DNA of 64,000 nucleotides from Tupaia tana (GCA_026018925.1 JAKSZU010000006.1:197023449-197087448); one strand, 5' to 3'; shown: positions 10,842-22,390, counted from the first letter of the stretch. Program-made: numbers and translations. The notes: generated from the sequence alone by a model not told the origin.

Positions 10842-11125
10842 CAAGCTAGCAGGTGTCATGGGGGTTAAGGGACTGGATTCCCACATGGCCAATTCTGCAG
10901 TTTAAGTCCCAGGTCTGGTGGCTTGAAAATCATTCCGTGCATGTGTATACAGCCCAACATCCCAAGGGGAAAATGGATATGAAGAGATTGTGGTATGGCC
11001 AACCCCCCTGGGGGATTATTTCTCAACTTCCCTCTCTCTGCCTCTAACTCTCTCTGATTAGTGCACATACTGTATGGCCAAAACAAAACAAAACAAAACA
11101 AACAAAAAAATAGGCTAGAAAAAAA
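10842..11125 (+). mobile_element. CYN-like tRNA SINE, older subfamily
   Basis: CTAGCAGGTGTCATGGGGGTTAAGG head, GCAGTTTAAGTCCCAGG box B, CCCCCCTGGGGG palindrome and an (AAAAC)n tail. Imperfect flanking repeat AATCATGTGTG and GATCATGTATG. Confidence 0.85.
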
Positions 11126-11142
11126 GATCATGTATGTGTATG

Positions 11143-11344
11143 ACTTAGAGAAAGGAGCATCCCCCAAAGGGTCTCATGAAGCCACAATCCTCTTTCTCCA
11201 GCCTCACAGTTTCTGGTGTCCTGGAAGCCCATGCACATGACCAGTGTTTCTAGGCTGAACCAGGGGTCTGAGCCTGTGGCTGACCATATAGCTTCCACTT
11301 TGCAGAGCACTGCATGACCACTGCAACACGAGGCTGGGTCTCTA
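11143..11344 (-). mobile_element. Type-C SINE, degenerate
   Basis: Blocks GGGTCTCATGAAGCCACAATCC, CTCCAGCCTCACAGTTTCTG and CACTGCAACACGAGGCTGG follow the order seen in other type-C copies. The tail is not clear because the older SINE A-tail adjoins it. Confidence 0.5.
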
Positions 11345-11543
11345 TTCATTATTGTATAATCTTATTTACTCCTCACCTAAAAAAAATAACATAGATAAAA
11401 CTGAGGCATCTAAAAGCAAGGTAATATATCTAAAGACTCCACTGCAAGTGGCCAGCTGTGGAATCAACAAGTATCACCTCTAAGTACAGGGAACGTTTGG
11501 AAAGATTACAAGTGGGCCTCATGGTTAGTGAAGGAGTCATATA

Positions 11544-11653
11544 TGAGAGTACTACAAAAAGTCTGTGGAATTAAGGTACCAGTTAATTTTGAAATCCATG
11601 CATAGTTTTTTTCATAATATGGATTTTAATGAATCTTTTGAAGAACCCCCTCA
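11544..11653. mobile_element. Mariner-like MITE, family A (copy 2)
   Basis: Ends TGAGAGTACTACAAAAAG and, read from the right, TGAGGGGGTTCTTCAAAAG form inverted repeats. TA duplications are at 11542-11543 and 11654-11655. The interior CATGCATAGTTTTTTTCATA matches copy 1 inverted. Length 110 bp, non-coding. Confidence 0.65.
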
Positions 11654-11679
11654 TACATTGTACGAGTGGGAGAAATTGC

Positions 11680-12160
11680 TGAAAATAAGTTGATTCCAAA
11701 GGTAGGTTAGAATAATATTGAGGAATTCCACCTTAAATATGGGGCAAGGGAATATGTACTAAATTTTTAGATAATAAGAGTTAAGATTTTTGAGTAAAGG
11801 GATGACACGATTGAAGTGTTATCTTGGAAGATTTACTTGGTGTGTTTACAATGTGGATTAGAGAGGAAAGAGACTGAAGGAAGAGAGCCTTGCCAAGCAG
11901 TTGGTTTAGGCATATGGTGATTGGGATTTAAACTGAATGATGGCAGCAAAAATAACAAGAAGGAGAAGAATGAGAGCAACTGTCCAAGGAAGAATCAGTA
12001 GGTCTATAGATGGGGGGGTGAAGGAAGGAGGTTATAAAGAAGAATCCTAAATAATAATGAAAATGGTGCCACCATAACCAGAAATGGAGAAATCAGGAGG
12101 ACCTGGTTGAGGGAAGTGAGAGGAAGGAGAAGATGAATATCAGCTATATAAATTGGATTA
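11680..12160 (-). mobile_element. L2 LINE fragment
   Basis: Plus-strand GAGTAAAGGGATGACACGATTG, GGCAGCAAAAATAACAAGAAG and GTGCCACCATAACCAGAAATGG are the reverse of the L2 ORF2 region near its 3' third. Decayed, no intact frame. Confidence 0.7.
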
Positions 12161-12214
12161 GAGGTAATGACATTGTAAATGAACAAGTAAACATGTAAAG
12201 AGATCAAGAGGGAT

Positions 12215-12485
12215 TGGGACCAGCAGTTAGCGTAATGGCTATGTCACTGAACTCCCATGGAGTCGACCACGGTTCGCGTCCCAGACCCGGTGACTTAAAC
12301 TCACGCCAGACGTGTGTTCGTGCGTGCCCAAGATCCCGAGAGGAGAATGGAGGAGAAGGGATTGCAGCGTGGCCATCCCCTCTGGGGTGTGATTTCTCAC
12401 TTTCTGTCTCTCTGTCTCTGTCTTTCTGGCAAGCGCACGCGCCCTATAGCAAAAACCTCTCCAAAACAAAAAAATAAATAAATAA
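12215..12485 (+). mobile_element. CYN-like tRNA SINE, young subfamily
   Basis: TSD AAAGAGATCAAGAGGGAT (12197-12214) against AAAGAGATCAATAGGGAT (12486-12503), 17 of 18. Tail is (AATA)n. Internal boxes are intact in outline. Confidence 0.95.
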
Positions 12486-12503
12486 AAAGAGATCAATAGG
12501 GAT

Positions 12504-13290
12504 CCAGGCCAAAGCAATGATTTGGAGTTCATCTGCATTGAGGCAATTAAAACCCTATGGGCCTGTGAGATTCAAAGGAAGGACAATGGAGCCACATCAG
12601 TTATCTGTTGGAGAATTTCTAACTAAATTTGCATTTGGTTCAGCTACACCCTATGTCCCCTTAGCCATGTGCTTCACTTGAACTTGTTCCCAAATCCAGA
12701 GGGTGAACCCTGATTAGTCTAAGCCAGTGACAGATTTTTTCCCTCTCTGTTAGGAATATGCACACAAATTTGTGGGGTACAAATGTAGGCAATGAGATTT
12801 GAGAAGTCAGTTGGGAAGCTCCTAAAGAAGCAGGAAAGAGGATGGGCTCCTGGTTCCCTCTGGAAGTTGTTCTACTCTGCCCTGACATGAAACCTGAAAC
12901 TACTTTGCCATCCTCTGCCTCTGGAGAGTCAGGATTCAATGGGCAAAATAATCGTATGATACAACCCAGGAATCACACCTTGTAAAATTATTCAGAATCA
13001 TAGTTCTGAAACAAAATCAACGAAACACAGAGAAGGTTTGGTCAGAAGCTAGGAAGACAAAAATAAGGTGAGGCTCGAAAGTCCACATGTCAGGAAACTG
13101 AAAAGAAGTTAGGCAGTTTTGACAGGGCTTAGAGTGAACTGCAACGAAATACCCCAGTAGAGACAGTGTGAGCTAGATCCAGGAAGGAACAATTGGGGAC
13201 AATAATCTTTTCTGACCAGCATATTCAAAGAGCTGTTTTTGACAGGATTCCTGAGGTGATTTGGGGTCGGCAAAGGCTGTTTCTGAACTA
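12504..13290. other. No gene recognised
   Basis: Two minus-strand frames (12661-12939, 13109-13300) show no domain. The piece around 12690-12740 resembles the unassigned repeat noted at 5445-5530. Confidence 0.45.
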
Positions 13291-14130
13291 TTAAACACAT
13301 TCTCTTTTTAAAACGCTACATTCATATCTCTGGGCAAGTCATTCCAAAGCCAGCCTGAATACAGCTATTATTCAGATTCACCCTGTCAGCGTGAAAATAC
13401 GGGTTGAAATGGACTTTGCTACTTGAAATTAAGTGTGATCGCACTCGGCAGCCTAGGGAAACGCTCCAATTCAAACCTCAATTATGAGAGGCTTTAAGCC
13501 ACGGGGAGTGGGGAGTAGCATTCAGAAAAAGGGAAGGGATTCTTTCTCTGGGATTTTCCCTGTTTGCAGGCTGAATCCCACATGAATGTTCTTTTTCTTC
13601 CATATTTCTTTTTTCCCTGCCTTCAACATCCTCTTCTCACTTCTCCCTCACAGTTCTCTCTCCCTGAGAGAGACTATTTGGACCCTTGGGTGCAGTTGCA
13701 TGTGACTCCATGAGCTGTTGGAATTAACTAAAACTTATTTTTTTCCCAATAAATCTCCCTCGAGCCAACACACAGCAGCTGCAAATTCCCAGCATGGGCC
13801 TGGCCAAGGTAGGAAGAAAAGCTGGCTGTGTTCCTGAATCTTGTTCATTGTCAGCTCCAAAGAGTCATCGGACACTGACGCCAAGGCATTGAAAGAAGAG
13901 TTGTGCTTTTCTGTACACGACTCTTTACTTAACCTGCCTCGAAGATCTGGCATTTCAATTTTCCAGAAGTTTGAGTTGGGTTTGCTTTGACAAAAGGAAA
14001 AGCAGTTGAGAGACAGAGTTCAGAAAATAGTGATTAAATACAATCCTTGCTAGCTCTTGGGCAAGATTTAAGGCTTTAGAAAATGCAAAATAAAATCACT
14101 GAAAGTTGTTTAGGCAGCTGCTAATCAGGA
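13291..14130. other. Repeat-poor candidate conserved non-coding block
   Basis: No transposon is recognisable. Around 13380-13495 the sequence is mixed in composition, keeps several CpGs (TCAGCGTGAAAATACGGG, GTGATCGCACTCGGC) and contains CTCAATTATGAG, a palindrome with an ATTA homeodomain-type core. These traits suggest but do not prove constraint. Open frame 13735-13953 has no domain. Confidence 0.35.
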
Positions 14131-14968
14131 GAGGTGATATTTGGTTGTAAAGTGGGGGTACAGGCACCTTATCTGATTTACTTCATTGGTGGGAGTTCAC
14201 TTCTTTTCCTAGCTTTCATTTCACTCATGGACAGGTGGTGTCTGGGGGGTGGGGGGGAGGAGAGTGGGGGGGCTAGAGAGTTGAGAGCCAGCACACAAAG
14301 TATTTACTGGCTAAAGATGTCTATACTTCTGCCAAAGTTGTGTTTATTTGTTAAAATATACTTCATTGTGTTGTTGCAAAACTCAACCCATCCCCAGCCC
14401 CCATGGAGACAGGGTGATTGGGTTTCAGGGTGAGGTGCCAGCTAGTGCTTTTGGGGGCATTAATGTGCCAGCTGCTCCTCCAGCATTCATTTTATTTCCA
14501 GTCCCTGGCTGGTTTTACACTGTTTTGTGTAGGGAGATCAGGATTAGAGGGCCTTTTGTTAGTGATGGGGAAAGGGAGCGAAGTATCTCCTTTGAGCTCC
14601 AACACAGGCAGCCTAAGCAGGCCAGGCATAAAGCTTGTATTTCCTTCTCACTCACTCACTTTCAGAAAAAAAGAAAAGAAGAGAAAAGAATCTACTACAT
14701 CAGGCTGCTCTGTTGGAAGCTTGTAAGGCAATAGATTTGTGGGACTAAGGTTTTCAGTATGTAATCTGCAGCCACCAAGCCAAGGTCTCCTATGAGCCGC
14801 ATGCAGACAAAACCTTCCCATCCTAGCAAGTGAGAGGCATGTGTATAAAGGAATACCTCAACATCATATGGTGAAGGCATTATCAGATGGCCCCTGTCTG
14901 AGAGCTGAACAGAGCACATGGGTTCCTACTTGACTCTTCAAAGGAGTTAACATTGTATTTACTCACCT
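14131..14968. other. No gene recognised
   Basis: G-rich near 14240-14275, then three overlapping frames (14134-14433, 14348-14734, 14418-14726) that share the same DNA in different phases; none shows a domain. Confidence 0.5.
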
Positions 14969-14994
14969 AGAAATGCTCTGCTGCTGGAATCAGC

Positions 14995-15235
14995 AGATGG
15001 CGTAATGTTTATGTTGTTGGATTTCCTACATCGCTAGACTCCCACATGGTCAACTGCAGTTCGAGTCCTGGACCTGATAGCTTAAACTCACACCAGTGTG
15101 TGTGCAAGCATGTCCCAAATCCCAAGAGAATGGAGAAAAAGAGATTGTGGTGTGGCCATCCCCCCTGGGGGATATCTTGCTTTCTGTCTCTGTCTCTCAG
15201 GTGAGTGCATCATGTGCCCTATAGCAAAATTCTCT

Positions 15236-15270
<35 letters not shown>

Positions 15271-15271
15271 A
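14995..15271 (+). mobile_element. CYN-like tRNA SINE with a head insertion
   Basis: Starts GGAATCAGCAGATGGCG; between box A and the GACTCCCACATGG block there is an extra segment of about 20 bases. Box B is GCAGTTCGAGTCC. The A tail is about 30 bases. Flanking AGAAATGCTC is at 14969-14978 and 15272-15281. Confidence 0.85.
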
Positions 15272-15281
15272 AGAAATGCTC

Positions 15282-15966
15282 GATTGCTACAAGTGTCCAA
15301 AGCCTCTCTCATTGGTTAGCTTGTATAATTGCGGTGATCTACTGGAACCATTCCATCCAGATTCTCCTCTACTGAGCAAACTGCCCAGCCTCCAAAGGAA
15401 AGAGTGGCTTCTTTATTGAGCAACTCCTCTTAAAATGGAATTTCCAGACAAATACACACACACAAACTCACGAATCTGCACAAGTACACACAATCTCCCC
15501 ATACACACAATGTATTTTTTTGGTTGATGTTTAAACTTAGTACAAAACGACTAAACAAAATTCCCCAATGAACACTTCTCTCTTTTATTTTTAAGGTCAG
15601 AGAAAGGCAAAGTGAAAAAGGAGGCTCCCTTATCCTCCACCCCTTCCCCCTTCATGGCCCAGAATCAAAACACTCAAGGATGGAGCAGGGGTGGAAAAGT
15701 TCAAAAAAATGATTCCTTGTCTATTTACTGGCTCTGGCTGGTAAGGAGCTATTGTTGCTCACTCAGCAGCTGCTCCTGTTGCTTCTCAGGAAGCTCCGCC
15801 TGCCAGTAGGCTGGGGGAAGGGGTGTGGCACTGGCAGGCAGGGAGCTGGGAGCAACCTCTAATACTTGGTGCACCTCAAAAAAGATGGGCTTTGTTTCCA
15901 AAAGGAGCAAAGATCCTGCTTCTGGGTAGCTGTTATCAGAAACTGGTTTTAAGGAGACGCACGCCC

Positions 15967-15998
<32 letters not shown>

Positions 15999-16536
15999 AG
16001 AAGGATAGAAAAGAGTATAAAGTAACAATCTACTCGACCTTGAATTCAGTAATGTTTTTTTAAATGTAGAAAAAGCTGAAAAATTTCAGCCAAATGAAAA
16101 GCAGTAAAGTGGTTGAGAAAGGCTTTATGACTAAGAGAGGATTGCAATGGAAAATATGTAAAAAGAGAAGTTAAGCCAGCTGGCTTATTTAATTTTGGCT
16201 CATGCCCCCTTCTTTTCACATTTTTTTTTTCCTTCAGTGTAAACTAGGGGAAAATGTCCTGTGTAAATATCCAGTGTTTTTCCTTGTATTTAGCCCTAAC
16301 AAAATTCTTCACAGGACTTAGTTTAGTGAATCTCTGGGGATTGGGCGTGAACATGACATTTCACCGCTGGGTCACAGGTCACTTCCTGCTCAGTCTGCTA
16401 AGTAAAAGCTCTTACAATTCCATGCGTCTCCTGTGCCCAGGAGTAGGGGTGGGGAAGATGGCAGTAAGGATTGAATAAAACTCAATAACTGTTTCTTATA
16501 TTTTATTGTTGAAACATTGTGCTCTCTCTCTCTCGT
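15282..16536. other. No gene recognised; contains a GT microsatellite
   Basis: 15600-15960 is GC-rich relative to the surroundings and repeat-poor, with GGCACTGGCAGGCAGGGAGC. Small frames at 15612-15809 and 16254-16478 lack domains. Confidence 0.45.
15967..15994. repeat. (GT)14 microsatellite
   Basis: Uninterrupted GT repeat. Confidence 0.98.
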
Positions 16537-16755
16537 TTTTTTTCTTCCATGAGTGAGAGAGACTCTTTGGAGGAGGCAATCCCCCCAAAAGGCACTTGAC
16601 ACTGTGATCCACCTCAGCTTCAGCCAGCTCCAGATTATGAGCACATGTGAAGTCTCTGATGCAAACTTGGAAACTTCTCATGTGGGTCAGCATTGCAGAA
16701 TGCAGTGTTACCTCTACACAAGTCTGCCCCTATCTTCCCAGTCTTGTATCACATT
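16537..16755 (-). mobile_element. Type-C SINE
   Basis: CTTCCATGAGTGAGAGAGACTC, ATCCACCTCAGCTTCAGCCAG and CATGTGGGTCAGCATTGCAGA follow type-C order on the minus strand. Confidence 0.7.
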
Positions 16756-16784
16756 GAGGAACTAAATTTAAAAGCTCTATTCCA

Positions 16785-17039
16785 GGAGCCAGCAGATGGC
16801 ATAGCAGTTACATCACTGGACTCCCATATGGCCAACCGTGGTTCAGGTCCTGGACCCGGTGGCTTGAAAATCACGCTGGAGTCCAGGAGGAGAATGGAGA
16901 AGGGACTGCAGCATGGTCATACTGCCTGAGAGGGTGATTTCTCACTTCCCCTCTCATTGTCTTTGTCTCTGTTTCTCTCTTTCTCTCTCTAGTGAGCACA
17001 CATGCCCTAAGGCAAAAACCTCTTAAAAAATAAAAAAGT
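16785..17039 (+). mobile_element. CYN-like tRNA SINE, intermediate age
   Basis: TSD GCTCTATTCCA is exact at 16774-16784 and 17040-17050. Head GGAGCCAGCAGATGGC, box B GTGGTTCAGGTCC, and a deletion of the TGTGCATGC segment in the middle. Confidence 0.9.
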
Positions 17040-17059
17040 GCTCTATTCCAAAGTATATA

Positions 17060-17445
17060 AGTAAATTAATCCATTTCCAGTTTACTGGCGATACTAGACA
17101 ACTAGGTTTTGAGCCCACTTTTCATATGCAAATCAATCAACCCAGAGTCCATCACCCCATCTTCCTCTCTTTTTCAGGTTCCTTCAGTCTGGAATTAGCT
17201 CCTACCTAAATCACCCCAGGCACACGTACCAGATAGCTAGAGCCTCCCTTGCACCCCAGAGTCTGCTCAGCTGTCTCGTCCATTCCTTGCTATGAAAACT
17301 GATATTAAGTCTGTTACCCATGCTTTGCCCTCACTCTTTCTGCCTCTCTGAGCAATCCTGGTGCCTCCTCATGTGCTCCTACAGAGCCTAGCATGTCCCA
17401 ACTTTGGGGGAATTATAAGCAATAAATATTTCTTTTCAAGGCAAT
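17060..17445 (+). mobile_element. Possible LTR-like element
   Basis: Ends with AAGCAATAAATATTTCTTTTC, a polyadenylation-type signal near a putative 3' edge, after a pyrimidine-rich body. I cannot name the family; it could equally be unique sequence. Confidence 0.25.
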
Positions 17446-18365
17446 TGTCCATGTGTCTGTCACCTTACATACATGATTAAAACAAACCCATGGTACATTT
17501 TAAAATACATTAAAGTTAATAAGCAGAATATTTGTTAGGAAAATGAATAAATGGACAACTATCTCTACCCACTTAAAATATGCCTTTTACTTTATTAAAA
17601 AGTGCTCTTAAGTGGTTAAAAGCCATTTCTATTAGCTTTCTATGGTCATCATACTCTCATGTAACCAAGAGCAGAATTTGTGAGAAATTTGAGTTTACAG
17701 TAATTTATATACTGCACATGACATCAAGAAACTATGGCCAGTGGGGTAGTGTTGTTCTTTGGTTCCAGGAAGAAATCCAAGGAAGACTTTTCCCAGCCAA
17801 CACACTCATTTTGCTGCTATCTTCCTGTGGAACATTCTGACATGTTATTTTTATATGTCAGGGCGGATTAATTGCTTTAACAAATAACTATAAATTTCAA
17901 TTGCGTAAGATAATAAAAATTTATTTCTCAATCACCAAAATCCAGTGCAGGTGTTTATAGTTGGACAACTATTCTGGCTGCCTCCATGACTCAAGAACCA
18001 AAGATTCTTCCATCTTTTTATTCTGCCATTTTTATTAAAAAAACCTTAAAGATCACTAGAGATGGTGGTCCTTATAGACAAAAGGATAATAGATACATAC
18101 CAAGCTATAAACACAGGTGCCAATCAAGCTAGTTACATATATTCTATTGATCAGAAGTAGCACATGGCTCCCTTCCCTTCTGTAAATGCCAAAGGCCTAC
18201 GACATACAATCTCTAGATGAGTTACCACTTCCCAACAATCTTCTTTAGGAAAGAGGAGCCCAAACCTTAGGCAGTCAGCAGAGCTTTTCCACCAGTTCAA
18301 GACATCTTACCCAGAACTGCTGTCTAGAAATGAAGTAACTATAGGTCAGTCAAATGATAATGTAA
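17446..18365. other. No gene recognised
   Basis: AT-rich; the 86-codon frame 17580-17840 has no domain. Confidence 0.45.
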
Positions 18366-18545
18366 ATCAGTCATCCTTAACCTTTTGGAGATCACGAATC
18401 TGATAAAATTCATGGACACCGTCCTCCCTAGAAAAACACAAGCAAAAGCACAAACAATTTTCATGGAACTCCAGAGGCTTCATGGATACCCTCAAGCCCA
18501 TATATTGAGATCATTAGAAAATCTTAGACCCATACTCTTAGTATA
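18366..18545 (+). mobile_element. hAT-type non-autonomous DNA transposon fragment
   Basis: CATCCTTAACCTTTTGGAG, GAATCTGATAAAATTCATGGA and CTCCAGAGGCTTCATGGATA match the CCTTAACC...CATGGACCCC style of hAT-Charlie-derived elements (MER1/MER58 type). Exact family not assigned. Confidence 0.5.
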
Positions 18546-19054
18546 TTTTATATTATTTAAGAGATATGTTTTATATAGCTTTGTAAACCATAAGCCATGG
18601 GCCAATTTAAATTGGAGTATTTAGTCTGAAAGACTGGAGTCAAAAAATTTTTTTTCACTAACTGCTAAAGAGATCAAGAATTATCAGTAATATGCCACCC
18701 AACTTTCAGATGCCAGTTTTGCAATGAGCAGAAATTCCTACCTTTATTACTGCAAAAACTTTTTGTGGGAAAAAAGTGGCCCTCCATTAGCCACTTTCCA
18801 ATCCATTTCACATGACAACCAGAGTGACATCTAAAAATATAAATTCTGTTATGTCACTTCCTCCCAAAAACCTATTGGTGGTTGAAATCCCAAATTCTTG
18901 ACATGGCATACAAGGCTCTAAGTAAGTTGACCCTACCTCCTTCTCACACTGTGTGATTCTTGCTTTCTGTGCTCCCTCACAGATGGCTTTTCTTTCCCTT
19001 CCTCCCATCTCAAGGCCCTGCACACATGCTTTTGAACCTTCTTTAAATTTCCTG

Positions 19055-19330
19055 CCTGCCTGCCTTCCTTCCTTCCTTCCTTCCTTCCTTCCTTCCTTCC
19101 TTCCTTCCATCCATCAGAGACAAAGACAGGGAAAGTGAGAGAGCACCCCTATAGAGAAGAATCATGCCACAATACCTTCTCCTCCAGTTTTCCCTCCATT
19201 CAAGAATCTGGGCACACATGCATGCACACACACTTGGCTTTTATCAAGCCATTGGGCCAGGACTCAACTGCACAGTCAGCCATGTGGAATCCAGCCACCT
19301 TAAGCACTGCCCACAGGCTGGCCCCCTTTA
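19055..19330 (-). mobile_element. CYN-like tRNA SINE with expanded tail
   Basis: The left edge is a (CCTT)n array in place of the usual T tail. The body has CATGCCACAATACCTTCTCC, GGGCACACATGCATGC, GGCCAGGACTCAACTGCA and CAGGCTGGCCCC. Inserted in L2. Confidence 0.8.
19059..19108. repeat. (CCTT)n tetranucleotide repeat
   Basis: About twelve tandem CCTT units derived from the SINE tail. Confidence 0.95.
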
Positions 19331-19649
19331 TTCTTTATATAGTTAACTGTTAATCTTTTTTTAGATCTTAGTCCAACTGTCATTTTCTCAGAGAAGCCTT
19401 ACAGAGACACAAAATAAGTCAGATCTTCTATGTTTTGAGAGCACTCTTTGAGTTTTTCTCCTATTGTTTATCATGGTCTGTATGATATGCTTATATGATT
19501 ATTTGATTGGCCATAGGTCCCTCCCACTAAAAAGTAAGGACATAGTGGCAGGAATTTTGATCACCAGATGTCAGAACTCAGTACCTGCCTCAGTGTGTGG
19601 AATATAGTGGGCACTCATTGTTTATTGAATGAATGTATGGATAAATGAG

Positions 19650-20040
19650 TGACTGTTGCCTATGTTTTCACTATATCTTGAAGTGGAGGAGTTAAGTAGT
19701 AAAGGGTCTTGAAACCAAATTATGTTCTCATTCTGAGAAGTAAATAGAATACCTAAGTTAGGGTTTGGTATAATATTAAGAGACCCCACTGCTCAAAAAT
19801 GACTTGCTGTGTAGAAACCTCTGCTTTTAGATAACTTCTAATCCAACGGGAAAAACAAGTAGTAAAACATTCATTCATTATTATTTTATATGACTACATA
19901 GAGAAGGGCTCATTGATGGAGTAAAGGCAGTGAAAGAGGCCTATTATAAAGAATCAGTAAGTAAGATAATATTGGAAGAGGCTAATACAGAAAGGCTTTG
20001 TGGGTTAGATAGTCCATGGGATATAGTTTGAAAGTCTCTT
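19650..20040 (-). mobile_element. Possible L2 fragment
   Basis: GGTCTTGAAACCAAATTATG and GGAAGAGGCTAATACAGAAAGG resemble reversed L2, weakly. Confidence 0.3.
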
Positions 20041-20252
20041 CATGACAACCCTTTTTTGAAATATATTTGGTACCCTGAGGTCCAACAAAATATTTTCCCT
20101 AAAAACCTTGCTTCTCAGCTTTTTTCTTTTGTTGTTACAAGTATAAAGCTATCAGTTATGAAAAAGTTTGGCAAGGCATGGGTCACACTGGTATTTTAGT
20201 CCTCGGCACAGAATAAGATACCGAACAGTTGTGGCTCATATGCTCTCTGATA

Positions 20253-20268
20253 GATTATATTATGTTTC
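20253..20268. repeat. Left copy of imperfect TSD of the ORF1-only element
   Basis: GATTATATTATGTTTC; it pairs with 23250-23266 (GATCTATTTTATGTTTC) with 15 of 17 aligned positions identical, one being a gap. Confidence 0.6.
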
Positions 20269-20346
20269 TTCTTTTTTTTTTTTTTTTGAGAGCATCTTTC
20301 CTTTAATCTTTAGATACATACTTTTTTGTTTATTATTATTATTATT

Positions 20347-20795
20347 TTAATTAATTAATTTACATTTAATCACATCTTTACAGTGTACAACATTTCTTTT
20401 TCCAGGATAAATGCTATGCATTTCAGTCAAGCCAAAGATATTACTCTATAACTTATCAGCAAATAACCTTTCTTTTATTTTGTAAATTAAGCATACTTTT
20501 ACTTGTATGCTTTTTCCTTCCCCTTTCCCCTCTCTCTCTTCCATACTAAACTTTTTTTCCACATTTTATTGATTTACAAAATACCTTAAACTAAAAATAT
20601 GGACAAAGCTGAAATCTCATTACAAGTGCACTGCAATTTTTTTCTGAAACAGTTATTTTTTTAATTAATTAATTTACATTCATCCCCTGAGCATCATCAC
20701 AGCATAGAAAATGTGATTTCCCATCCAGAATATACTGCATAGTGGCTTAATCATACATGTTATCATCAATAATTTTTCATTTTTAGTTTCATATA

Positions 20796-20842
<47 letters not shown>

Positions 20843-20960
20843 TTTACCCCTATTTCTCACCCTCTGCCATTTTCCACCCTCCTCCCACACTATCTCAGGT
20901 GTCTATAGTTGTTTTCCATTCCTTTTTCCCCCCATGTTTTATTAATTCACAAAATTTTTA
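20347..20960 (-). repeat. Duplicated 3' tail of the ORF1-only element
   Basis: Two successive blocks share AATTAATTAATTTACATT (20349-20366 and 20663-20680, offset 314) and a following pyrimidine tract ending CCACATTTTATTGATTTACAAAAT versus CCATGTTTTATTAATTCACAAAAT. The second block is longer because of the TG array. Confidence 0.65.
20802..20840. repeat. (TG)19 microsatellite
   Basis: Uninterrupted TG repeat within the 3' tail. Confidence 0.98.
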
Positions 20961-21429
20961 AAATAATCTAACTACTTTCAAATTTTCAGGTATATATATC
21001 TGTAAATACATGTTTGACTTTAGGCGTGAAACGCTGAACAAAAATACTGTAAGGTAGCACTTAGCTGATGCTATATAGCTTACTACAGCCATTAAATAGG
21101 TATTTTGTAAAATATTTTTTAATTTCAAGAAAAGCAGTTTTATTGAAGAAATGCTAAGGAACTTTTTCTAAAACTTAAAGCCAAGAAACAGGTTAGGATT
21201 CTGTTCAAATAGGAACCTATCGGCAGTTCAAGACAAGACAAAAATCCTTAAATCTGGAAAACAAAGCCTAGAAGAAAATCAGCAATGTTTTAATAAAAAC
21301 TCATAAAGTGCTATTTCACCAGTTCAGTCTCATGTACTTATCTATCTTCTGTTGTGGATTGATCTTCCCGATTAAATTCTAGGATATAATATTCAACTCC
21401 AGACTTGTCCCTATGATTAAGTTGGCCAT

Positions 21430-22390
21430 TTTCTTAGTTTTGAACTCTTATTTCTGTGTGTCTGTATGTAATGCATAGCACTCCCTTGAGAACTTCTTGG
21501 AGATCTGGTCTGGTGTTGGTAAATTCTTTCAGGTTTTGTTTACCTGAGAATGTCCTTGTCTTTTCTTCCCATATGAAGGATAATCATTCCAGCTACAATA
21601 TTCTTGGGTGAAATTGCTTTTCCCTTAACACTTTGAATATATTTTCCCATTCTCTCCTCACTCACATTTTTTCCAATGAGAGGTCCTGTGAGACTGATGG
21701 GATATCCTTTGCAGATAACTTGACGTTTCTCTCTTGCCAATCTTAGTATCCTGTCTTTGTCTGTGGTTTTGGTCAATCTGGCTATAATGTGTCTTGGGGA
21801 AGATCTTCTTGGGTTGATTCTATTTGGGGCCCTTTGTATTTCTTGGGACTCGTCCTTTGAATGTCTCTCTCTGTTTGGCAAGTTTTTGCAGGATTTCATG
21901 GAATATATTATCAATACCCTTTGCCTTCTGGGATACCAATTATCTGGATGTTTGGATGTCTGATGGTATCTAGTATTTCTCATATTGTTCTCATTTTGGA
22001 GGTAATTTTCTCAGTCTTTGAGGTGAATTTTTCTATGCCAGTGATTCTATCTTACATCTGAGATTTGATTTTTTATATGATCTAATTTGCTTTTAATACT
22101 TTCAAGGGAGATTTTGACTTTCTGGATTATAGCCTTCATCTCTAACAGGTCCATTTGATTCTTTTTTTATAGTGTGTATTTCCTCTTTTTGATCTTGTGA
22201 GAATTTCCTCACCTTCTGGAACTCTTCAGATCCTTTCTCCTGTCTCTTCTGCAGTTCATTGTCTTTCTTCTCTTCCATCTCTGTTAGCTTTGTCACTATT
22301 AATATTCTAAATGTGTTTCATTGTACTATCTGAGGATGAAGAGGAGTTATTCTTTCCCCTAGGAGGAGAGGTATTTTCTTGCTTTCCCAT
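21430..22390 (-). pseudogene. L1-type ORF1 (RNA-binding chaperone), decayed
   Basis: ORF1 protein coats the retrotransposon RNA as trimers. Here a start codon at 22390-22388 opens an N-terminal Ser-rich stretch (SSSSSDST), soon stopped. A charged, Glu/Lys-rich coiled-coil-like part follows in a second frame (22296-22102). The RRM part is in a third frame (21983 onward) with SPRHIIARLTKT and RILRLAREKRQV, very close to the L1 ORF1 RRM. The C-terminal domain continues in another phase with RREWENIFKVL. Three reading phases plus internal stops show it is inactive. The RRM is the best preserved part. Length about 320 codons before breaks, similar to L1 ORF1 in general. Confidence 0.85.

Larger units (their letters stand above)
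18790..19640 (+). mobile_element. L2 LINE 3' region, split by a SINE
   Basis: 18800-19050 reads like L2 coding sequence (TTATGTCACTTCCTCCC, GACATGGCATACAAGGCTC, TCAAGGCCCTGCACA). After the SINE it resumes (AGAAGCCTTACAGAGAC) and ends GTGGGCACTCATTGTTTATTG AATGAATG at about 19630, the L2 terminus. Confidence 0.8.

Noticed and set aside
13735..13953. 72-codon minus-strand frame in the repeat-poor block
   Set aside because: No domain, no upstream exon signal; the block is more plausible as non-coding.
14348..14734. Three overlapping frames of 99-128 codons
   Set aside because: Different phases of the same DNA, no domain and no splice context; likely chance.
21540..21983. 147-codon open frame as a host gene
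   Set aside because: Recognised as L1 ORF1 RRM out of phase with its other parts; transposon pseudogene, not a host gene.
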